From Flavobacteriales bacterium (GTDB lineage: Bacteria; Bacteroidota; Bacteroidia; Flavobacteriales; Schleiferiaceae), in contig REDE01000122.1 of assembly GCA_007693635.1 (NCBI GenBank), forward strand, positions 1-56,644: a stretch of DNA of 56,644 bases, read 5' to 3'. The notes under the pieces are model-generated. The model worked only from the letters and a program-made list of their open reading frames with translations. It was not told the DNA's origin and made no database searches. The position numbers and the translations under genes were made by a program. This document shows positions 49,086-56,644 of the stretch, piece by piece. Positions within the stretch are counted from its first letter, which is position 1, and the number at the start of each line of letters is the position of its first letter.

Positions 49086-49778
49086 TCAAGCCACCTCAAA
49101 CTTATATCCTACGCCTTTAATCGTGTGAATGTATTTTTCACCAATCTTTTCGCGTATCTTCCGAACGTGAACGTCAATGGTGCGGTCGCCAACAACGACG
49201 TCTTTTCCCCATACGGATTCTAAGATCTCGTCGCGGGTAAAAACTTTACCGGGCTTTGATGCCAACAGGCTAAGCATTTCAAATTCTTTTCGCGGCATGG
49301 AAAGTTTTTGGTCATTAAATCTAACCTGATATTTTTCAATGTTTATTTCCAGTCCTGGGAATTCCATTATACCAGTCATAGGCATGCCTTTTTCCTCGCG
49401 AATTCTTCTAAGAAGCGCCTTGATTCTACTGACCAAGATTTTAGGTTTAATAGGCTTACTGATGTAGTCGTCAGCTCCGGCATCAAATCCAGCAACCTGA
49501 CTGTAATCCTCGCCTCGCGCGGTTAAAAATGCGATTAAGGTATTGCCAACTTCGGGAAGCGCTCGTATTTTTTCGCAGGTTTCGATGCCGTCGATACCCG
49601 GCATCATGACATCTAGTAAAATTAAATGAGGTCTGAATGACTGCGCTAACTCGATAGCATCTCTTCCATTTGAGGCAGTTACAACTTCATAATCTTCCTT
49701 TTTGAGATTGTAACCAACAATCTCTAAAATATCGGGTTCATCATCTACGAGTAGAATTCGGTAGACCCTTTGTTCCAT
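49086..49778 (-). CDS. response regulator, OmpR/PhoB family
   Basis: Receiver domain (LLVDDEPDILEI, LILLDVMMPGIDG) plus winged-helix C-terminal domain. Confidence 0.94.
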   Translation of the reverse strand: MEQRVYRILLVDDEPDILEIVGYNLKKEDYEVVTASNGRDAIELAQSFRPHLILLDVMMPGIDGIETCEKIRALPEVGNTLIAFLTARGEDYSQVAGFDAGADDYISKPIKPKILVSRIKALLRRIREEKGMPMTGIMEFPGLEINIEKYQVRFNDQKLSMPRKEFEMLSLLASKPGKVFTRDEILESVWGKDVVVGDRTIDVHVRKIREKIGEKYIHTIKGVGYKFEVA

Positions 49779-49871
49779 AATATTTGCTTTTAAATCGAGG
49801 TAAAACTACACACTTTACGACGATTGTTACTATTGTTAAATTGTTAAGCGGTAGGCAACATTTGTATAATA

Positions 49872-50492
49872 CTACTGAAGATCTCGGAGTTGTTGGTGAT
49901 ATTCCTCCATTACATTTTCACGTGTGCTTTTCCATACGCGCTCCTCTTTCACATAAAATGACTCGGAATTTGGGAACTCAATATAGTCTTCGTCTCCAGA
50001 GTTTTCCGGGTAGTATATGCTTAAATCGTATCCTTTAATGTATTTGCCAAAGAGTAAATCGACCTTAGGCAAAAGCTCGTCCATTTCCATCTTCCATGTC
50101 CTGAAGGACTCTTCATAATCAACGATTGTATTGTTCTCCAAAACAAAATATCCGGCTGTGGCAACGAATTTTTCTTTGATACTAGGCGCTCTGCGAATGC
50201 AAACAAAGTACTGTCTGTTGCTTTGTTTGTCGTGATAATAATGTGTGAGCTTATACTTTTTTAGCTCTTTTTCATAATGAGCATCAAAGATCTCCGATGT
50301 TCTAGTGCTGGGTGTCGCCTTGTCGGGCATTTTACCTAAGTATCGAATAATCCCCTTAATCATTTCAGTTTGTTTTTCTTGACTAAGCTGGGTTTCTTCT
50401 ATCCGATAGTTGGGTTGACTACAGGATGATAGTCCGATGACTAATACTGAAAACACAAGAAGTAGTGTCTTTAAATTATTCTGGTGGTTCAT
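49872..50492 (-). CDS. lipoprotein, hypothetical
   Basis: MNHQNNLKTLLLVFSVLVIGLSSCSQPN lipobox; ATG at 50492 preferred over the track start 50603. Confidence 0.7.
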   Translation of the reverse strand: MNHQNNLKTLLLVFSVLVIGLSSCSQPNYRIEETQLSQEKQTEMIKGIIRYLGKMPDKATPSTRTSEIFDAHYEKELKKYKLTHYYHDKQSNRQYFVCIRRAPSIKEKFVATAGYFVLENNTIVDYEESFRTWKMEMDELLPKVDLLFGKYIKGYDLSIYYPENSGDEDYIEFPNSESFYVKEERVWKSTRENVMEEYHQQLRDLQ

Positions 50493-50632
50493 GGTGAGAA
50501 GATAAAATGGGTTCAAAGGTAAGATGTTAGAATTAACATCAGTAATGCGATTTAAAAAAAACGATATAATCGTATGCTGGTAGCGTGTTAGACAGCAAAT
50601 CAATGGTCATATTGATCAGATGGTTTAAAAAA

Positions 50633-50658
50633 GGGGATGATGCATACGCATCATCCCC
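50633..50658 (-). terminator. terminator for the beta-helix-like lipoprotein gene (minus strand)
   Basis: GGGGATGATGC-atac-GCATCATCCCC, 11-bp perfect stem; on the minus strand followed by TTTTTT. Confidence 0.88.
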
Positions 50659-50663
50659 AACAG

Positions 50664-50694
50664 GTATTAAACCAACCACCAAATGGTTTAATAC
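50664..50694. repeat. second perfect hairpin overlapping the 3' end of the beta-helix-like lipoprotein gene
   Basis: GTATTAAACCA-accaccaaa-TGGTTTAATAC, 11-bp perfect inverted repeat. Confidence 0.75.
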
Positions 50695-52115
50695 TCTTTA
50701 TTAACTGGATCAAATTCAGTCCAACCGTTGGTCCAGTCGGTACCGCCAAAACCTCCAATGAAGTTTACGTTATCGAAGAAACCAGAACGATTAGGTTCAG
50801 AGAATTTAGCATTGCTAAAGTCGGCACCGCTAGTTAAAGTACCACTGCTAACGGCAAAGTTAGGATTGGAAGGGTAGTCACTAGCCAATTGTCCGCTTCC
50901 GTAGAATAAGTCAGGATTCAAACCAAGATTTGTGTAGATGCTTAATTCCGAAGCAGATTGCGGTCCTACGGTTACAGTATTAGCGTTATTCCAATATGCT
51001 TCTACATTGGCAACATCAACACCAGAACCGGCGCGGAAAGCGTTACCCATATTAGGAGCAACCATGATGTTGTTATCCAAAACACCGTGATTGTGTACGG
51101 TGTAATTGTCGTAAACAGAAGGTTGATTCATGCGAAGACCGCGCGGGAAACCAGCAAAAACAGAGTTGAAGATGGAAACGGCAGTTCTACGACGAAAGTC
51201 AATGGCGTGTGCAAAGTTGTTGTTGCTCACTCGATCACCAACACGGATAGGACCGAATACAGTAATGTTTGAGAATGTACCAGTGGTGTAGGGCTGAACG
51301 TCGTTGTCGTTTGGTCCATTGTCACATTCGAATGCGTTTGATTCTGATTGATCAGCGAAACCAGGATAGCGAACAACCAATCCGTACTGTACGTTTCCAG
51401 TCCATCCGAAGTCACAATCGAAGTCGTCATCCCACATGGCGTGTGAGATAAAGTACTTACCATCAACTGTTCCACCGAACCATTCGAAACCGTCGTCGCC
51501 ACCAAAGGAAACCATGTTGTATTCCATAATGGTTCCGCGACCCACACCACCCATAGTGATGGAGTTTGTTTCGTTGTTGGGTGTAATTTCAATACCACCA
51601 AATTCAACGCGAACGTATTTTAGAATTCCGCTGCTTTCGTTGTCATTGGCTGTACTGTTGGTTGTGCCAAAGTTAACCTCAGGTGTGATACCTTCAATCG
51701 CAGGATTGTTTTGGTTGGTATTTGCACGTCCTAAGATAACTAAACCACCCCAGTCACCACGATCACGAATACCCGGCTCTTGGTTTGAAGTAAATACGAT
51801 AGGCTCGCTTACAGTACCTTCAGCATTTAAAACACCACCTTTGTCAACAACCAATACACCGCGCGTACGACGATCACCAAGGATTACCGTACCAGGTTGG
51901 ATAGTTAAGGTTTTACCATCTCTCACAAAAACCTGTCCTTTAAGGAGGTACTTTTTGTCCTTGGTAAGGGTTCGGGTGTCGAGGTCACCGGTTAGTTCAA
52001 CAAGTTCGGAGGTATTTCCACCACCGTTGTTGTCATCATCTTTTTTACAAGATGAAAGCAATACAGCTGCAGCAGCTGCGAAGCTTAAAAACACATTTTT
52101 TGTTTTCATGTGCAT
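50688..52115 (-). CDS. lipoprotein with parallel beta-helix-like repeats
   Basis: LLSSCKKDDDNNGGG lipobox; GKTLTIQPGTVILGDRRTRGVLVVDKGGVLNAEGTVSEPIVFTSNQ..., right-handed beta-helix-like pattern. Start may be 52109. Confidence 0.75.
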   Translation of the reverse strand: MHMKTKNVFLSFAAAAAVLLSSCKKDDDNNGGGNTSELVELTGDLDTRTLTKDKKYLLKGQVFVRDGKTLTIQPGTVILGDRRTRGVLVVDKGGVLNAEGTVSEPIVFTSNQEPGIRDRGDWGGLVILGRANTNQNNPAIEGITPEVNFGTTNSTANDNESSGILKYVRVEFGGIEITPNNETNSITMGGVGRGTIMEYNMVSFGGDDGFEWFGGTVDGKYFISHAMWDDDFDCDFGWTGNVQYGLVVRYPGFADQSESNAFECDNGPNDNDVQPYTTGTFSNITVFGPIRVGDRVSNNNFAHAIDFRRRTAVSIFNSVFAGFPRGLRMNQPSVYDNYTVHNHGVLDNNIMVAPNMGNAFRAGSGVDVANVEAYWNNANTVTVGPQSASELSIYTNLGLNPDLFYGSGQLASDYPSNPNFAVSSGTLTSGADFSNAKFSEPNRSGFFDNVNFIGGFGGTDWTNGWTEFDPVNKEY

Positions 52116-52153
52116 GATTAGAATTAGGGTTAAAAAAAACAGATTAATTGATT

Positions 52154-54973
52154 TTAGTTTAGTCGTATGGTAAACGACAATGAGGTAAGTGAACCCACAC
52201 GGTGTCTAAACACCTCGTGGTCTAGGTCATTGATTTTTTCGTTTCGATCAGAGTCTTGATAAAATCTGAAAGCGTAATCTAGGATGTTTTGAATTCCGAA
52301 TTTCATTTCAACAACTTCTCCTAATCTTCTTGAGATAGATAGGTCTAATGCATGACGCGGGAGTTCGTAGATTGTTGGGAAGTTATCGTCACCGACTAAG
52401 AAGATACGTGGTCCGAAAATGTTGTATTGAACGGCGATATCCATCAAACGTTTTTCATCGTTGTAGTACAAACCAGCATTGATGATGTAGGGAGATTGGC
52501 CTTCAAGTGGACGAACTCGGGTTTGAGCCACCGCAGATTCACCTAAATCAACCTCACTAATTATGTAGCTAGCGTTGAGGTTAATTGCGAAATTGTCGAG
52601 GATGCTTCCGGGGGCTCTGCCACGCATTGATAGACGAACCTCAGACTCTAATCCGTAGTTCTGAGCCCAATCGGCGTTCATGTAAGAAAGGGAAGGTTGT
52701 TCAGTTGTAATGATGGATCGGTTTTCAATGGGGTTTTGAAAATACTTGTAGAATGCACCTAGACTGATTACTTCTCCTACGCGAGGATAATATTCCCAAC
52801 GTGCATCGATATTTTGAATGGTAGCCATTTGTAAGTCAGGATTTCCAAAGCGTCCTGCTTGCAACTTATAATCGTAGAAAAGAAAGGGAGCTAATTCGCG
52901 AAACTCGGGGCGATTTACCGTTGTCATAGCACTTAATCGCAACTGGTTTTTTGGGGTTACCATGTACATGATATTGGCAAAGGGAAGGGTAGCGAAAATA
53001 GGATTATCAACCTCAACGCTGCCAATATTGTCCATAGAAAATAGTCGTTGAATATTGTATTCACCTCGCACACCACCCGCGAAAGTGAATCTGCGCCAAG
53101 GAAATACAATTTTGGCGTACGCCGCGTTAAGGAAGTTTGAAGCATTGTAGGAGTCGATGGGGCGAGTACCTTCTTCAAAGGCAAATCCATTGCGACTGCG
53201 GATATTCTCGGGTGCAAATATTTCGTTTAGGGGCAAGCGAATAAGCTCTTCTCCTATGTTAGGGTCGTTAAATCCTGGGTATAAGTATGAGAAGTAACGG
53301 CTATTGAAAGTTCTAGAGCGATATTCACCCATGTAGCCAAATTTCACTTCTCGTTTTTGGTTTCCTTGCGCACCAATTTCTTTGGTGTAGTCGAATCTCC
53401 AGCTATTGGAAGTCTCTTGCAAGTTACCCCAGTATCTTCCGGTTTCAAAAATATTTGATGAGGGAGGAAGCTGCATAATAAATGGATCTTCATCGCTCGA
53501 GGCAATCCGACGATACGTCCTAAAGCGACGCAAATCCGGCTCATCTTCGCCTAAGTAACTGAATCCAACAACCCAGTCAAATCGGTCTTTATCGCGAAGA
53601 AAATTACCTTCTAGTTGACTGGTATAAATGGTGCGACTTTGATAGCCCAGCAAGTAGTTTTGCCAAACATCGTCTGGGCGCTGTAAGAAATTATTACCAT
53701 TTCTAATGATTGTTTCGTTGACGCCAACTTGAGTTAAGAAGTTGGAAAATTTGATGGTTTTGCCATTACCCATATTATAGGTCCAGTTTGATAAAATATT
53801 TATTTTATCCTCACGGCTAAAGTGATCGTCGATGTAGCTTTCCCAAGGAAGAATATCCTGAGTTTGGTCTACCCATTCAAAATATCTATTAAAGCTCCTC
53901 TGGAAAAATTGATATCCACTGCTTAAGTTGAACGCATTAAAAGAAGTTAGACTACGGCCATCACTAAAACGTTTGATTCTTCCCATGCTTAATCCTATTC
54001 CGTAATCCGGTAAGGCCATTTTCTGCATCGGCATGAAATTGTTTGGCAACGACCTGGCAATATTTGCCTTCTCCTCAGAACCATTGCTCAGATCTTGGTA
54101 ATCAAATGTACTTGGAAAGCTTGATGGTAGGGAGCGAAAGCCGCTGTCGAACCCAAGACGATCTGTCCAAGAACCCTCGCTCTGAAAATACGGACGCATG
54201 GTCGTGTTGTTGCGGTACCCAAGGTCGAAGTGTAGTTTGGTAAAATTTTCGGGAACTTCGGAGCGGGTATGAATTTGAATTACACCACCCGCAAAATCAC
54301 CAGGCATATCAGGCGCTCCAGATTTATACACCATCATTCTATCAATGGCGCTACTCGATAGTAAATCGAATGAAAATGTTCGTTTGTCAACCTCTGTGCT
54401 TGGAGCTATTAGATTGTTTATCATTACGTTATTGTATCGTTCGCTAATTCCGCGGATCATTACAAATCGGTTTCCAACGATTGTAACACCCGGAATTCTT
54501 TGCATGACCTGAGCAGCGTTACCATCCATTGAACGACTGATTTGCTGCATGGATATTCCGGAAACTACTTCTCGTGCTTCCTTGGTGGCCAATACTAAAG
54601 TTTTTTCAGTGTTCTGAGTCCTTTCGGCTGTAACAATTGCGCCGGCAAGGGAAACTGCTGATTCCTTTAAAGTTAGATTGAGTTTGCGATTTTCACCTGC
54701 TCGTAGCGTAATGTTTTGATCTATGTTTTGATAGCCTATATAGGTGACCAATAGTTTGTACTCACCGGCGGGGATATTTTCAATAACGAAATCGCCATCT
54801 ATACCGGTCGATCCCCCTAAGTTTCTACTTGATCCTTGAAGCTGTATATTTACGCCTATTAAACTTTCTTTGCTTTCATCGAGAATAACGCCCGACATTC
54901 TTGCGTTTTGTGCCCAGGTCGCATACGATGCAACCAGAGCGAAGACTAAATAAAATTGTGATGCTATTTTCAT
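52154..54973 (-). CDS. TonB-dependent receptor
   Basis: MKIASQFYLVFALVASYATWAQ signal peptide; carboxypeptidase-like domain; plug region AAQVMQRIPGVTIVGNRFVMIRGISERYNNVMINN; barrel. ATG at 54973 preferred over 55015. Confidence 0.92.
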   Translation of the reverse strand: MKIASQFYLVFALVASYATWAQNARMSGVILDESKESLIGVNIQLQGSSRNLGGSTGIDGDFVIENIPAGEYKLLVTYIGYQNIDQNITLRAGENRKLNLTLKESAVSLAGAIVTAERTQNTEKTLVLATKEAREVVSGISMQQISRSMDGNAAQVMQRIPGVTIVGNRFVMIRGISERYNNVMINNLIAPSTEVDKRTFSFDLLSSSAIDRMMVYKSGAPDMPGDFAGGVIQIHTRSEVPENFTKLHFDLGYRNNTTMRPYFQSEGSWTDRLGFDSGFRSLPSSFPSTFDYQDLSNGSEEKANIARSLPNNFMPMQKMALPDYGIGLSMGRIKRFSDGRSLTSFNAFNLSSGYQFFQRSFNRYFEWVDQTQDILPWESYIDDHFSREDKINILSNWTYNMGNGKTIKFSNFLTQVGVNETIIRNGNNFLQRPDDVWQNYLLGYQSRTIYTSQLEGNFLRDKDRFDWVVGFSYLGEDEPDLRRFRTYRRIASSDEDPFIMQLPPSSNIFETGRYWGNLQETSNSWRFDYTKEIGAQGNQKREVKFGYMGEYRSRTFNSRYFSYLYPGFNDPNIGEELIRLPLNEIFAPENIRSRNGFAFEEGTRPIDSYNASNFLNAAYAKIVFPWRRFTFAGGVRGEYNIQRLFSMDNIGSVEVDNPIFATLPFANIMYMVTPKNQLRLSAMTTVNRPEFRELAPFLFYDYKLQAGRFGNPDLQMATIQNIDARWEYYPRVGEVISLGAFYKYFQNPIENRSIITTEQPSLSYMNADWAQNYGLESEVRLSMRGRAPGSILDNFAINLNASYIISEVDLGESAVAQTRVRPLEGQSPYIINAGLYYNDEKRLMDIAVQYNIFGPRIFLVGDDNFPTIYELPRHALDLSISRRLGEVVEMKFGIQNILDYAFRFYQDSDRNEKINDLDHEVFRHRVGSLTSLSFTIRLN

Positions 54974-55156
54974 TGCGTTAATGGTGGTGGTTTTAACGCT
55001 GCAAATCTTCGCCAATTTTTGATGTGCTATGTTTCCAAATCATTAACCGAATATGAATTAACATCGACTGTTTTTTTTCTATTCGGTCACTTTCTTTTCG
55101 CCGAGAATACTGCAGTTTTGACAAATTTTTAATCGGGAAATGTTAAATTTTATTTC

Positions 55157-55164
55157 TAACTTTG
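55157..55164 (+). promoter_or_regulatory. TAnnTTTG -7 element upstream of the AsmA-like gene
   Basis: TAACTTTG, 45 nt upstream of the ATG at 55210. Confidence 0.4.
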
Positions 55165-55209
55165 ACCTTTCCATCAATTGGTCGCCAAAACAAAATTTTC
55201 TTATTTGAT

Positions 55210-56644
55210 ATGCTAAAAGTTCTAAAGTATTTGGGTGTAACCCTAGTGTTCATTTTTGCGATACTTCTACTCGCACCGATCCTTTTTAAATCCCAAATCG
55301 TGGATTTAATTCGCAAGCAAATCAATAACAATGTCGCGGCTCAAGTGGACTTTGGAGACGTGCACCTCAGTTTGATTCGTAGTTTCCCTGATTTTTCGCT
55401 TACGATTGAAGATTTTAGCGTTCAGGGTGTTGATACTTTTGCCGATGTTCGATTGGCGGATATTGAACGCTTTCGATTTACTTTAAACCTGATGAGTGTG
55501 ATTCGCGGCGACGAGATTGAAATAAAAACCATTGCCCTAACGAATCCTACATTTCATATTGTTGTATTAGACTCGTTGCTTGTCAATTACGATATTATGC
55601 TGCCTTCTGACGAAATCGAAGATTTGGAGCAGAGCGAAGATGAACCCGGTGCATTCAAAATGGCTTTACGTAGTCTGCGTGTTGTTAATCTTAAATTAAC
55701 ATACGATGATCGGATGGATGACATGTATATGGAAATTGAAGGATTGAATCATCAGCTCTCGGGAAATTTTAGCAATGATGATGTAGCCGTTTCTGCCGTT
55801 ACCGAAATCGAACGTTTGTTATTTAAAATGGACGGTATTGCTTTTCTATCCAATGTTAAAGCACTCTCTGAATTTTCGCTAGATGTCCATCAACCTACCA
55901 TGAAGGTAAAAATTAATGAGAATAGCTTTGTCCGCCTGAACGATTTGCAACTGGGAGCAAAGGGATTTGTTCAAATGAACGAAGAAACCATGGACATGGA
56001 TCTGGAGTTTGCTTCCGAGCGTTCAGACTTCCGACAGATCGTTTCTTTAATTCCCGCGTATTTTATGGAAGACTTTGCCGGTCTTGATGTTCGAGGCTCT
56101 TGCATCGTGGAGGGTAAAATTTCCGGGACCTACGATGGCGTATATGAGCAATACCCTTCGATGGATATTCGTATGAAGGCAAAAGATGGATTCATTAAAT
56201 ATCCCGACCTGCCCGCTGCCGTAGAAAAAGTTGCTTTCGACGCATCCATCAAGCATCCTGGTGGTGATTTGGATAAACTTAAGCTCAATGTATATCAATT
56301 TACCATGACTTTGGCGGAGCAAACTTTCTCGGCTTCAATGGCTTTGGCAACCCCGATGAGTGACCCCGCACTTCAGTTTGCGGCCAAAGGGAAATTAAGG
56401 TTCGACGATTTATCGAAGGTGGTTCCACTGGAAGAAGGTATGCGAATAAAAGGATTGCTGGATGTTGACATGGAGCTAGCTGCACAACTCTCCCAAATCG
56501 AAAACGAAGAGTTCGACAAGATCGTGGCAAAAGGTCGTGGGGAGCTTATGAATTTTGAATATCTTGATGCCGATATGCCAATGCCAGTTAAAATCACCTA
56601 CGCTGCGGCTAACCTAAATCCTAATATGCTACTGGTGGAAAACT
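55210..56644 (+). CDS. AsmA-family protein, N-terminal part (truncated by window edge)
   Basis: MLKVLKYLGVTLVFIFAILLLAPILFKSQIVDLIRKQINNNVAAQVDFGDVHLSLIRSFPDFSLTIEDFSVQG, open to the window end. Absent from the ORF track because it has no stop in the window. Confidence 0.85.
   Translation, partial: MLKVLKYLGVTLVFIFAILLLAPILFKSQIVDLIRKQINNNVAAQVDFGDVHLSLIRSFPDFSLTIEDFSVQGVDTFADVRLADIERFRFTLNLMSVIRGDEIEIKTIALTNPTFHIVVLDSLLVNYDIMLPSDEIEDLEQSEDEPGAFKMALRSLRVVNLKLTYDDRMDDMYMEIEGLNHQLSGNFSNDDVAVSAVTEIERLLFKMDGIAFLSNVKALSEFSLDVHQPTMKVKINENSFVRLNDLQLGAKGFVQMNEETMDMDLEFASERSDFRQIVSLIPAYFMEDFAGLDVRGSCIVEGKISGTYDGVYEQYPSMDIRMKAKDGFIKYPDLPAAVEKVAFDASIKHPGGDLDKLKLNVYQFTMTLAEQTFSASMALATPMSDPALQFAAKGKLRFDDLSKVVPLEEGMRIKGLLDVDMELAAQLSQIENEEFDKIVAKGRGELMNFEYLDADMPMPVKITYAAANLNPNMLLVEN

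Noticed and set aside
51436-52173. 245-aa plus-strand ORF
   Set aside because: Antisense to the beta-helix lipoprotein. Pro/Ser-rich sequence typical of a mirror frame, with no domain.
1-56644. CRISPR arrays, tRNA/rRNA, transposases, integrases, restriction or toxin-antitoxin modules
   Set aside because: Looked for by eye in intergenic regions and ORF translations and none seen. tRNAscan-SE, barrnap and a defence-system search would confirm.

Overview
The window is about 56.6 kb of what looks like a Bacteroidota (Flavobacteriia-like) chromosome. Supporting signs are TonB-dependent receptors with carboxypeptidase-like N-termini, a T9SS-type C-terminal tail, a bacillithiol gene (bshA), and TTG/TAnnTTTG promoter-like motifs. 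Most of it is core genome. It includes a ribB–GT2–GT4–LptF/G–LolA–FtsK string, a fused 3-hydroxyacyl-CoA dehydrogenase/enoyl-CoA hydratase, tatC, bshA, a Sua5/YrdC gene, an ABC exporter, rlmD, metK, uvrB, a LOG-family protein, mnmD, and an Fe-S pair beside MCE and amidase genes. It also includes an LptD-like protein, recF–DUF721, aroC, and a PhoBR-like two-component pair near a lipoprotein, a beta-helix-like lipoprotein and a TonB receptor. An AsmA-like gene runs off the right edge. I found no CRISPR array, rRNA, tRNA, transposase, integrase or phage module. I did not find a clearly novel multigene defence or biosynthetic system. The best second-look items are an unannotated 30-aa single-TM ORF immediately upstream of uvrB, a TonB receptor paired with a T9SS-tailed hydrolase-like protein whose nucleophile elbow looks degenerate, the PhoBR-adjacent surface-protein locus with repeated upstream motifs, an orphan membrane Fe-S/CCG pair, and a stand-alone LuxE-like gene. 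All family calls come from reading the translations by eye. No database search was run.
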